From: Nephrocerus scutellatus
Taxonomy: Eukaryota; Arthropoda; Insecta; Diptera; Pipunculidae
NCBI GenBank assembly: GCA_947095585.1
Contig: OX352763.1
Span: 45,744,010 to 45,808,009, forward strand
DNA length: 64,000 nucleotides
Direction: 5' to 3'
Positions within the stretch are counted from its first letter, which is position 1. Each line of letters begins with the position of its first letter. The translations under genes and the position numbers were made by a program. Below the pieces are notes generated by a model, which searched no databases, was not told where the DNA came from, and worked only from the letters and a program-made list of their open reading frames with translations. This document shows positions 46,437 through 57,299 of this stretch, one piece after another.

Positions 46437-46692
46437 TGTCGTTTTTTTCGTAACACTCTGCCACAGAGTTTTCTTTTGGCTGTCAAGTTGTTCGTTTCCC
46501 CTTCAAAACGACTCTACCGTAGAGCTAAAATAGATCTGTATATTTTGGGAGATTTACCCCTCTTTATACTAGCACAACAACAACACATGCAACAAAAAAA
46601 TGTAAACAAAAAATTTTCACCTTTCGTTCCCTTTTGAAAAATTCTGCGGTCAAGCGCGCTCTGAGGTAGAGTTTTTAGGAAAAAAATCAACA
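46437..46692. mobile_element. MITE upstream of unit 7
   Basis: A 256 bp member of the TGTCG-ended family with a 'tagatctgtat' insertion shared with unit 8. The left flank is GAA rather than TAA. Confidence 0.65.
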
Positions 46693-46796
46693 TAAAAAAT
46701 TTCCATGTGTTTAAATCAAATCAGTTTTTTGACAGTAATTTTTTTTTTAGTTTTTAGTTTTTTGCATTTTAAAGTTTAAACGTCTTTTAATAACGT

Positions 46797-47516
46797 TGCC
46801 TTTTATTTGATAATAATTAACCCCCTAACAACTATCAAACCAATTAGAAAAATTCACTTTTCCTAAAATAACTCAAAAATTTGGAAACCCCTCTCAACTA
46901 AAGGGGGCGTCTCTTCCAAACAAGATTGCGGTTTTTGAGGTCTGCTCAATAAGGGCTTTTAGTGTCTGAAAGTCCTAACAAAGTACAACCTACAATGCAC
47001 TTTGCTATAGAGCACATGTTTTTTTTATGGGAAAAACTCAATCATATGATATTTCACTCAAATATATGAAACACCACATGAACCAGGTACAACTTGATCA
47101 AACTTCCGTTTTAGCTGTCGTACGCCCATAAAAAAAGTACGGCCGTGTAGAAGTAATTATCACCTTTCAATATTTTACCCGCCCACTTTTGAACACGCCC
47201 CCTGATGAACTTTAATGTGAAAGTCATTTTTTGGTTCTAACTCTATCGACGGGGGTTGGATTGGACCAAACTTTTTATAGGAAGGAAGGTATTTTTATTG
47301 CCTTTCATATGATACCAATTAACCCCCTAACATCCATCAAACCACTTAGAAAAATGCTTTTTAAAAAAAAACACTCAAAACTTTAACACCCCCTCTCTCA
47401 TTAAGGGGGTATTTCCACGAAACTCCACCCACATTCCCGGGGGGTGGTTGATAGGCGTGGTGGTGGGGGGTAAAAATTTCAAAATCCCTTAAAATTCGGT
47501 ATTACACATATTTGCC
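46797..47516. mobile_element. One-armed foldback element replacing exon 1 and half of exon 2 in unit 7
   Basis: About 720 bp matching the right-hand portion of the foldback element in units 8 and 9 (same end ...ACACATATTTGCC, then CAGATTTG of exon 2). The left side starts mid-element and is joined to Ogg1 upstream sequence at about 46,798. The missing host sequence covers about 250 bp of upstream DNA, exon 1, intron 1 and the first ~150 nt of exon 2. Confidence 0.75.
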
Positions 47517-48437
47517 CAGATTTGCTTATGAAATATTTTAGAATGAAATTCGATTTAGTTAATAAAATGAAACATTGGAGATCTGCGCATAATCATTTTA
47601 AAAACACTTCACAAACAATTAATGCCGTTAGGTTGCTTGACCAGGATCATTTGGAAAATATTGTATCATTTATTTGTAGTCAAAATAATCATATCAAAAG
47701 GTAACGTAGCACTATGGATAAAAGCTGTACAAAATAATACCCTATTCTGCATTTAGAATTTCTACGATGATCGAGTGGTTGTGCTTAAAGTATGGTAAAG
47801 AAATTTGCTCATTTGAAGGAAAAACACAATACGCATTTCCGACGCTAGAAGGCTTTGTTTGAACATCAAGGAAAAGTGATGATATTATGTTAACCTCTTG
47901 GATTTATAATAAAGACTATCAGAACTTAATTACAGTTGGAGGAAAATTTACGCTCAGCTAAGTTTGGTTATCGAGCTAAATTCATATCTGGAGCTGTTAA
48001 AAAAATCAATGAGTGTGGTGGAATGAGTTGGTTTGAAAAACTACGAAATTATCCATACATAAAGGCAAGATTAGTACTAGTCTCTTTGCCTGGAATCGGG
48101 CTTAAAGTTGCTGATTGTATATGTTTAATGTCTTTGAATCATCTGGAGTCTGTTCCGGTTGACACACACATTTTTAAAATTGCTCAAAACTTCTATCTGC
48201 CCCATTTACGGAGCACAAAATCGGTGACCCCAAAAGTTTACGATGAAGTAGCTGAACATTTTCGTTTGGTGTATGGCGTCTATGCTGGATGGGCACAAGC
48301 GGTAATATTGGAACTATTTACTTGAAAACAAAACTTAGTTTGTGCCACTCTTTCAGGTTTTGTTTTGTTCGGGTCTTCAGAAGTTTCAAACAAGTGATTG
48401 TAAAAAATCTGAACTAACTACAAAGAAGAAAATATAG
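47517..48437 (+). pseudogene. Ogg1: Ogg1 copy, unit 7 (5' half missing)
   Basis: Remaining parts: exon 2 from 47,517 to 47,700, exon 3 at 47,757-47,875 with one extra base (ctagaagg for ctcgagg), exon 4 at 47,936-48,301 and exon 5 at 48,357-48,437. The helix-hairpin-helix, Lys and Asp are intact in exon 4, but there is no start and exon 3 is out of frame. Confidence 0.9.
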
Positions 48438-48719
48438 CTTTAATAAGCGAGATACGGGAATAGACCCGGCCATTAAATTTCATAAAATATCTTTGAAATT
48501 TGATAAATTTTATTTTGGAAACAAGAAGCAATAAACAGTTTTAAATGGCCTATTTAGAAACATAAAAATATCTCTGTTGCCTGCCTGAAATTAGGTAAAA
48601 AAGACTCGCAAAGTTTACAGTTTTATTGTTGTGAGCACGAAGGGCGAAGCCTTTCTTTCAGCATGCTTGTTTTTGTTTGCTTGGGAGCTTGTCTACTTGT
48701 ATATCTCCACTCCTAACAG

Positions 48720-49356
48720 TTAGAAGAGCTTTGCTTTCCACGCACCTTTTGTCGTATCGATAGTCCTGATATGCATTATTTGTGCATCGTCTACAGACAA
48801 CCGCATGTACGTCAAAGCTTCTTGGTTGCTTTTATCCCAAGACGCAGCTGCAACCGCATTTTCCGCTGCTTCTGGTTTGTCCTTATTAATTGCCTTTCAC
48901 AATCCTTTATGCCTTAAAATCGTTTCCATACGGAAGCTCCAATTGAAATAATTCGTATCGTCCAACAACTTGATTGTGCACTTGGTGCTATGTTGGTTCA
49001 ACACCACCGCCATGACGATCGAATTTCAATTGAATTTCCAAATACCAAAACAATTACTTTTACCCGGTGAGATTAATTATTCACTTATACGACTGGGCCC
49101 ATAACCTGTTGAAATGGTAAGAAGTTCGAGTTAAAAAGTTAAATAATAATTCAGGATTTTATGATTTGATACTATACGATTTTATTGAAAGCGTGTGTAT
49201 TTAATGAACAGCAAAAAGTAAGTGAAAATATTTGTGAAATTAATAATAACAAAAATGTAATGTCATGGATGACTTGATCAGAAACAAGTGAACAAGATAC
49301 AAGTGAATAATAAACAAGTGAATAATAAATCCGCTAACAGCAATTGCATTTCAACA
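48720..49356 (-). mobile_element. Truncated copia-like element, unit 7
   Basis: LTR 49,107-49,356; gag ATG at 49,013, frame region to 48,720. Confidence 0.8.
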
Positions 49357-49983
49357 ATCACACGTCACAATTTAATATTATTTATACACTCGAAACGGAG
49401 TTATTGCATTTCTAGTTTACCGCAGTTAAATTTTAAGCTTAATTTTAATGACATTTCTCATTTTGTGTCAAGCGCTTGTGTTCTGTGTTGTTTATATAAA
49501 AAAATTAAAATCTGTGTAACTTTATTGTTATTTTTTAAATTGATATGTATATATGTAATAGAAAGTTAAGACGTATTCAAAGAGAGTAAGTACCATTGTA
49601 CATCTATAAATTTTGTGTGTTTTATAAAAAAAATATATACAAAAAATGTAGTATATGTAGTATTTGTTTATATGTAATTCGATGGTGTTCTTTAAAAAAA
49701 TAAATATATATGTACTTTGTAAATTTTTATATTTTTTGTATATAAATAATTTGAATCTGTTTTTTTTATTAAAAAACTTAAATAATTTTGTTATTCATCT
49801 TCGATTTATAATTTCATTAGTAATTTAATTTCGAAAGACTAGCAAAAATTATGAGTAATCTAAGAGATGTGAGGAAACCTTTCAACTGCATGAAGGAATC
49901 TCACTTTCTCACTCAGTCCAACCTAAACCAATTGATTTCTAACGCCAACTTTTCCAATTCTTTTTTAATTTTTGTTTTCTATC
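49357..49983. other. AT-rich spacer of unit 7
   Basis: No gene seen. Full TATATG-rich tract, but the ~80 bp loss near 49,910 is shared with unit 6. Confidence 0.6.
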
Positions 49984-50395
49984 AATGGTCACTACCAAAT
50001 TTTTACAAAAAGTATTGTCCATCGGAGATACACATGCGTATAAAATTTGAAGAAAATCGGGTAATTTTTTTTATAAAGTCTGTATGGGTACCCCCCCCCC
50101 CCCCCTCCACAACCCCTGGGCCCGATCACTTCCAAATTTTTACAAAAATTGTTGTGAATCGGAGATACACATGCATATAAAATTTTAAGAAAATCGAGTA
50201 AATTTTGTAAAAAATTTGTTGGGTCGGGGGGACCCCGAGGACCGAGGTACCCCAAATTTTAATAGAAAGTATTGTCACCGGAAGTATACATGTGTGCAAA
50301 ATTTCAATAAAATCGGCCTTTGGGAAGTGGGAAAAAAAATGATCAGAAAATCTGACCAGCCAGCCACGGGCACGCGAAGTTAATATAGAGAATTT
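49984..50395. repeat. Decayed ~115 bp repeats with long C-tract, unit 7
   Basis: Same block with a run of about 15 C at 50,091-50,105, expanded from the 6-7 C seen in other units. Confidence 0.75.
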
Positions 50396-50647
50396 AAAAA
50401 AGTCATCGAAAACTAAATCAATGACAAGTCACATCATCAGAATCGCATTTTAGAACACACAACAAATTGTCATTTATAGCAGTTGAAATTTTAAAACAAA
50501 GTCACGAAAATTTTTCATTTGTCACTTGATCAGAATCTAGACCCTGTATACGCTCAACGGTAGGGGAAACATACAACTTGACTGCCAAAAATTCAATCTG
50601 CGCCAGTTTTAAAAGGTAAAAGAAAACGATAAGAATTCAATTATGAA

Positions 50648-50903
50648 TGTCGTTTTTTTCGTAACACTCTGCCACAGAGTTTTCTTTTGGCTGTCAAGTT
50701 GTTCGTTTCCCCTTCAAAACGACTCTACCGTAGAGCTAAAATAGATCTGTATATTTTGGGAGATTTACCCCTCTTTATACTAGCACAACAACAACACATG
50801 CAACAAAAAAATGTAAACAAAAAATTTTCACCTTTCGTTCCCTTTATAAAAATTCTGCGGTCAAGCGCGCTCTGAGGTAGAGTTTTTAGGAAAAAAATCA
50901 ACA
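50648..50903. mobile_element. MITE upstream of unit 8
   Basis: A 256 bp member of the TGTCG-ended family, closest to the one at 46,437-46,692. Confidence 0.68.
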
Positions 50904-51208
50904 TAAAAAATTTCCATGTGTTTGAATCAAATCAGTTTTTTGACAGTAATTTTTTTTGTTTGTTGATTTTGTGTCAATGATGGTTTATGGTTTTTTGCAT
51001 TTTAAAGTTTAAACGTCTTTTAATAACGTTGTATTTTGAAAAAAACATTTGTATCGTTATAATATACACTTTTAATTTCTTAATTGAAATGATTAAAACG
51101 TTTGTAAAATTTTAAATAACCTTTGTATTTTGCATTTGCAAAATATTTTAGTTATGGCCATGGCATGCAATTTGGAGGGCAAAGTTCTGTTTCAAAAAAA
51201 TCAACTTA

Positions 51209-51481
51209 TATCGAGTTTTTTTTTTGTTTTAGCAATCTGCGGTCGAGCGTAGGTTTTTTTTTCGAAAAAACGAACACGAAAGCCGAGAATCTTTTGCTTA
51301 CATTGTTTAGTTGCATGTGTTGTTGTTGCAGTTAATGATAAGAGGGGTAAATCTCCCAAAATATCAAGATCTGTTTGAGGGGAAATCCTATCTATCGTAG
51401 ATTGGTTTTTTGGAATAAACGAACAACTTGACAGCCAAAAAAGCACTCTACGGCAGATTTTTTTAAAAAAAAAACTCGACA
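51209..51481. mobile_element. MITE inserted in Ogg1 exon 1, unit 8
   Basis: A 273 bp element, TATCGAGTTTTTTTTT...AAAAAAAAACTCGACA, flanked by TTA at 51,206-51,208 and 51,482-51,484. The left terminal G has become A compared with unit 9. In reverse complement its interior matches the MITEs upstream of each unit (GGCTGTCAAGTTGTTCGTTT, the 'gggagatt(t/a)acccctctt' block, and an 'acaacaacacatgcaac' block). Confidence 0.82.
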
Positions 51482-51742
51482 TTAATTTAGATTTGACCCT
51501 TTTAGGAGGCCAAAGCTTTTGGTAAGTGATATAAATGAATAAAGCAGTTTTTTAAATTATTATTCTCGACACAAAGGTGGCAAAAAGTCTTGTCCTCGAC
51601 AAATGGTGAAATGTGGACAGGGGTAGCGTTCGACTGCTTCTGGATTTTAACTCAAACGTCTGATTTCGTCCTTTTTAAGGTGTATTACAACAGCGGCGAA
51701 AACCACACTGACCGATTTTCTGAACACTACTTTACAGATTTG

Positions 51743-52948
51743 GGCTAAAGTGCGTTTTACCGAACATAAAATTACGGCTTTCGGACTCGCCCCATCTGAA
51801 AATCCTTATTGAACAGACTTCAAAAACAGTAATCTTTTGTTCGGATATTCCCCCTCAAGGAGAGAGGGGGTTTTAATTTTTTGAGCACTTTTTTGAAAAA
51901 TGCATTTTTCTAAGTGGTTTGATGGATGTTAGGGGGTTAATTGGTATCATATAAATAAAATAAAAAACCTTCCTTCCTATAAAAAAGTTGGTCCAATCCA
52001 ACCCCCCTCGATAGAGTTAGAGCCAAAAAATTACTTTTACATTAAAGTTCATCAGGGGGCGTGTTCAAAAGTGGTCGGGCCCAAATATTTGTATCAAATG
52101 AAAGGTGATAATTACTTCTACACGGCCGTACTTTTCTATGGGCGTACGACAGCTAAAACGGAAGTTTGATCAAGTTGTACCTGGTTCATGTGGTGTTTCA
52201 TATATTTGAGTGAAATATCATATGATTGAGTTTTTCCCATACAAAAACATGTGCTACATAGCAAAGTGCATTGTATGTTCATGTGGTTTTTCATATATTT
52301 GAGTGAAAAATAACTAAAAATAACTCAAAAAATTGGAAGACTCTCTCTCCTAAAGGAGGCGTCTCTTTCAAGCAAAATTGCGGTTTTTGTGGTCTTCTCA
52401 ATAAGGGCTTTTAGTGTCCGAAAGGCGTAACAAAGTAAAACTTACAATGCACTTTGCTATATAACACATGTTTTTGTATGGGAAAAACTCAATCATATGA
52501 TATTTCACTCAAATATATGAAACACCACATGAACCAGGTACAACTTGATCAAACTTCCGTTTTAGCTGTCGTACGCCCATAAAAAAAGTACGGCTGTGTA
52601 GAAGTAATTATCACCTTGCAATATTTTACCCGCCCACTTTTGAACACGCCCCCTGATGAACTTTAATGTGAAAGTCATTTTTTGGTTGGATTGGACCAAA
52701 TTTTTTATAGGAAGGAAGGTATTTTTATTGCCTTTCATATGATACCAATTAACCCCCTAACATCCATCAAACCACTTAGAAAAATGCTTTTTTAAAAAAA
52801 ACACTCAAAACTTTAACACCCCCTCTCTCATTAAGGGGGAATTTCCACGAAACTCCACCCACATTCCCGGGGGGGTAGGTTGATAGGCGCGGTGGTGGGG
52901 GGTAAAAATTGCAAAATCCCTTAAAATTCGGTATTACACATATTTGCC
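51743..52948. mobile_element. Foldback element in Ogg1 exon 2, unit 8
   Basis: A 1,206 bp element with 8 bp target duplication CAGATTTG (51,735-51,742 and 52,949-52,956). Terminal sequences GGCTAAAGTGCGTTTTACCG and (reverse complement) GGCAAATATGTGTAATACCG are imperfect inverted repeats. The arms are inverted over roughly 0.5 kb each side (for example tgtaCCTGGTTCATGTGG at about 52,177 versus its complement at about 52,530). No transposase is encoded. An 8 bp duplication fits hAT- or P-like mobilisation. Confidence 0.82.
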
Positions 52949-53482
52949 CAGATTTGCTTATGAAATATTTTAGAATGAAATTCGATTTAGTTAATAAAAT
53001 GAAACATTGGAGATCTGCGCATAATCATTTTAAAAACACTTCACAAACAATTAATGCCGTTAGGTTGCTTGACCAGGATCATTTGGAAAATATTGTATCA
53101 TTCATTTGTAGTCATATCATAATCATATCAAAAGGTAACGTAGCACTATGGATAAAAGCTGTACAAAATAATACCCTATTCTGCATTTAGAATTTCTACG
53201 ATGATCGAGTGGTTGTGCTTAAAGTATGGTAAAGAAATTTATTTGTGTCAATGATGGTTTATGGTTTTTTGCATTTTAAAGTTTAAACGTCTTTTAATAA
53301 CGTTGTATTTTGAAAAAAACATTTGTATCGTTATAATATACACTTTTAATTTCTTAATTGAAATGATTAAAACGTTTGTAAAATTTTAAATAACCTTTGT
53401 ATTTTGCATTTGCAAAATATTTTAGTTATGGCCATGGCATGCAATTTGGAGGGCAAAGTTCTGTTTCAAAAAAATCAACTTA

Positions 53483-53753
53483 TGTCGAGTTTTTTTTTGT
53501 TTTAGCAATCTGCGGTCGAGCGTAGGTTTTTTCTCGAAAAAACGAACACGAAAGCCGAGAATCTTTTGCTTACATTGTTTAGTTGCATGTGTTGTTGTTG
53601 CAGTTAATGATAAGAGGGGTAAATCTCCCAAAATATCAAGATCTGTTTGAGGGGAAATCCTATCTATCGTAGATTGGTTTTTTCGAATAAACGAACAACT
53701 TGACAGCCAAAAAAGCACTCTACGGCAGATTTTTTTAAAAAAAAAACTCGACA
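53483..53753. mobile_element. MITE inserted in Ogg1 exon 1, unit 9
   Basis: A 271 bp element with perfect terminal inverted repeats TGTCGAGTTTTTTTT / AAAAAAAACTCGACA and TTA at 53,480-53,482 and 53,754-53,756. Best-preserved member of its family in the window. Confidence 0.85.
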
Positions 53754-54014
53754 TTAATTTAGATTTGACCCTTTTAGGAGGCCAAAGCTTTTGGTAAGTG
53801 ATATAAATGAACAAAGCAGTTTTTTAAATTATTATTCTCGACACAAAGGTGGCAAAAAGTCTTGTCCTCGACAAATGGTGAAATGTGGACAGGGGTAGCG
53901 TTCGACTGCTTCTGGATTTTAACTCAAACGTCTGATTTCGTCCTTTTTAAGGTGTATTATAACAGCGGCGAAAACCACACTGACCGATTTTCTGAACACT
54001 ACTTTACAGATTTG

Positions 54015-55222
54015 GGCTAAAGTGCGTTTTACCGAACATAAAATTACGGCTTTCGGACTCGCCCCATCTGAAAATCCTTATTGAACAGACTTCAAAAACA
54101 GTAATCTTTTGTTCGGATATTCCCCCTCAAGGAGAGAGGGGGTTTTAATTTTTTGAGCACTTTTTTGAAAAATGCATTTTTCTAAGTGGTTTGATGGATG
54201 TTAGGGGGTTAATTGGTATCATATAAAAGGCAATAAAAATACCTTCCTTCCTATAAAAAAGTTGGTCCAATCCAACCCCCCTCGATAGAGTTAGAGCCAA
54301 AAAATTACTTTTACATTAAAGTTCATCAGGGGGCGTGTTCAAAAGTGGTCGGGCCCAAATATTTGTATCAAATGAAAGGTGATAATTACTTCTACACGGC
54401 CGTACTTTTCTATGGGCGTACGACAGCTAAAACGGAAGTTTGATCAAGTTGTACCTGGTTCATGTGGTGTTTCATATATTTGAGTGAAATATCATATGAT
54501 TGAGTTTTTCCCATACAAAAACATGTGCTACATAGCAAAGTGCATTGTATGTTCATGTGGTTTTTCATATATTTGAGTGAAAAATAACTAAAAATAACTC
54601 AAAAAATTGGAAGACTCTCTCTCCTAAAGGAGGCGTCTCTTTCAAGCAAAATTGCGGTTTTTGTGGTCTTCTCAATAAGGGCTTTTAGTGTCCGAAAGGC
54701 GTAACAAAGTAAAACTTACAATGCACTTTGCTATATAACACATGTTTTTGTATGGGAAAAACTCAATCATATGATATTTCACTCAAATATATGAAACACC
54801 ACATGAACCAGGTACAACTTGATCAAACTTCCGTTTTAGCTGTCGTACGCCCATAAAAAAAGTACGGCTGTGTAGAAGTAATTATCACCTTTCAATATTT
54901 TACCCGCCCACTTTTGAACACGCCCCCTGATGAACTTTAATGTGAAAGTCATTTTTTGGTTGGATTGGACCAAATTTTTTATAGGAAGGAAGGTATTTTT
55001 ATTGCCTTTCATATGATACCAATTAACCCCCTAACATCCATCAAACCACTTAGAAAAATGCTTTTTAAAAAAAAAACACTCAAAACTTTAACACCCCCTC
55101 TCTCATTAAGGGGGAATTTCCACGAAACTCCACCCACATTCCCGGGGGGGTGGTTGATAGGCGCGGTGGTGGGGGGTAAAAATTTCAAAATCCCTTAAAA
55201 TTCGGTATTACACATATTTGCC
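54015..55222. mobile_element. Foldback element in Ogg1 exon 2, unit 9
   Basis: 1,208 bp, same insertion point and 8 bp duplication (54,007-54,014 and 55,223-55,230) as unit 8. Differences between the two are a few substitutions and indels (for example near 54,228 and 55,070). Confidence 0.82.
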
Positions 55223-56321
55223 CAGATTTGCTTATGAAATATTTTAGAATGAAATTCGATTTAGTTAATAAAATGAAACATTGGAGATCTGCGCATAATC
55301 ATTTTAAAAACACTTCACAAACAATTAATGCCGTTAGGTTGCTTGACCAGGATCATTTGGAAAATATTGTATCATTCATTTGTAGTCAAAATAATCATAT
55401 CAAAAGGTAACGTAGCACTATGGATAAAAGCTGTACAAAATAATACCCTATTCTGCATTTAGAATTTCTACGATGATCGAGTGGTTGTGCTTAAAGTATG
55501 GTAAAGAAATTTGCTCATTTGAAGGAAAAACACAATACGCATTTCCGACGCTCGAAGGCTTTGTTTGAACATCAAGGAAAAGTGATGATATTATGTTAAC
55601 CTCTTGGATTTATAATAAAGACTATCAGAACTTAATTACAGTTGGAGGAAAATTTACGCTCAGCTAAGTTTGGTTATCGAGCTAAATTCATATCTGGAGC
55701 TGTTAAAAAAATCAATGATTGTGGTGGAATGAGTTGGTTTGAAAAACTACGAAATTATCCATACATAAAGACATTAAATGATTGTATATGTTTAATGTCT
55801 TTGAATCATCTGGAGTCTGTTCCGGTTGACACACACATTTTTAAAATTGCTCAAAACTTCTATCTGCCCCATTTACGGCGCACAAAATCGGTGACCCCAA
55901 AAGTTTACGATGAAGTAGCTGAACATTTTCGTTTGGTGTATGACGTATATGCTGGATGGGCACAAGCGGTAATATTGGAACTATTTACTTGAAAACAAAA
56001 CTTAGTTTGTGCCACTCTCTCAAGTTTTGTTTTGTTCGGGCCTTCAGAAGTTTCAAACAAGTGATTGTAAAAAATCTGATCTAATTACAAAGAAGAAAAT
56101 ATAGCTTTAATAAGCGAGATACGGGAATAGACCGGGCCATTAAATTTCATAAAATATCTTTGAAATTTGATAAATTTTATTTTGGAAACAAGAAGCAATA
56201 AACAGTTTTAAATGGCCTATTTAGAAACATAAAAATATCTCTGTTGCCTGCCTGAAATTAGGTAAAAAAGACTCGCAAAGTTTACAGTTTTATTGTTGTG
56301 AGCACGAAGGGCGAAGCCTTT

Positions 56322-57000
56322 CTTTCAGCATGCTTGTGTTTGTTTGTTTGCTTGGGAGCTTGTCTACTTGTATATCTCCATTCCTAACAGTTAGAAGAGC
56401 TTTGCTTGCGATGGCGTAATTTTAAGATTTTTTTTATTCATAGGAATAGTTTTAGGAGGTAAAGTATAAAAAAAAGTATAAAAAAAGTTCATGAAACGAA
56501 AGTCCTTTTAAGCTAATTCAGTCTTTAGTCTGAATTACAACCATCCGTATGGCGAGCTGAGGAGCTCCGCTTTACTATCTTATATTAAACAGCATAGTTG
56601 ATCTAGTGGATCTTCTAAATTAATCCGATTTTATCCAAACTTTGCACACGTGTTTTTTTCCTTTCCTTTCAGCATGCTTGTGTTTGTTTGTTTGCTTGGG
56701 AGCTTGTCTGCTTGTATATCTCCACTCCTAACAGTTAGAAGAGCTTTGCTTGCGATGGCGTAATTTTAAGATTTTTTTATTCATAGGAATAGTTTTAGGA
56801 GGTAAAGTATAAAAAAAAGTATAAAAAAAGTTCATGAAACGAAAGTCCTTTTAAGCTAATTCAGTCTTTAGTCTGAATTACAACCATCCGTATGGCGAGC
56901 TGAGGAGCTCCGCTTTACTATTTTATATTTAACAGCATAGTGGATCTAGTGGATCTTCTAAATTAATCCGATTTTATCCAAACTTTGCACACGTGTTTTT
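56322..57000. repeat. 344 bp tandem duplication at the right edge of the Ogg1 array
   Basis: Two copies (about 56,322-56,665 and 56,666-57,000) start with TTTCAGCATGCTTGTGTTTG. The first ~85 bp is the stretch that follows Ogg1 in every unit. Here it continues into 'gcgatggcgtaatttta...' instead of copia gag. It therefore probably shows the original sequence that the copia-like fragment interrupted. No coding potential recognised. A short inverted pair (gagctgaggagctc) lies in each copy. Confidence 0.8.
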
Positions 57001-57299
57001 TTACAAATCGCTTGTTTTTTTTATTTTTCCAGAATATAATGACCTAGTACCATACGTACTTTGAGAGCTGTAAAAACATGCAATTCTGCCTTTTTACCTC
57101 ATAATATATTTGACGACTATAACATAAAGACCGTTAAAAGTTATTAACTATATTTATTAATTCTATACAGTTGTAATTAGCTGTTCCCGGGCGCTTCGCT
57201 ACCCGTACTAATGGACCACCGGTTTTGTTACATTTGCTTGTCACAGCATGGTCGTTAAGGAAAGAGGAGATCAAAGGGAGTAAAATATTTCTTTCACCG

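Larger units (their letters stand above)
51154..53240 (+). pseudogene. Ogg1: Ogg1 copy, unit 8 (two insertions, 3' half missing)
   Basis: Exon 1 (from 51,154) contains a MITE at 51,209-51,481. Exon 2 (from about 51,589) contains a foldback element at 51,743-52,948. Near 53,113 a short repeat (tcatatcataatcatatc) alters the exon 2 end. Exon 3 breaks off at about 53,240, where unit 9 upstream sequence begins; exons 4 and 5 are absent. It shares both insertions with unit 9 at a 2,274 bp offset. Confidence 0.9.
53428..56104 (+). pseudogene. Ogg1: Ogg1 copy, unit 9 (two insertions, catalytic Lys deleted)
   Basis: Exon 1 carries the MITE at 53,483-53,753 and exon 2 the foldback element at 54,015-55,222. 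Exon 2 resumes to 55,406. Exon 3 has one extra base (ctcgaagg, near 55,556). Exon 4 (55,642-55,968) has an in-frame 39 nt deletion that removes 13 residues, including the hairpin of the helix-hairpin-helix and the catalytic Lys. It also has Asp for Gly in VYDVYAGW. The exon 5 acceptor is changed from ctcag to ctcaa (about 56,032). This is the rightmost unit of the array. Confidence 0.9.
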
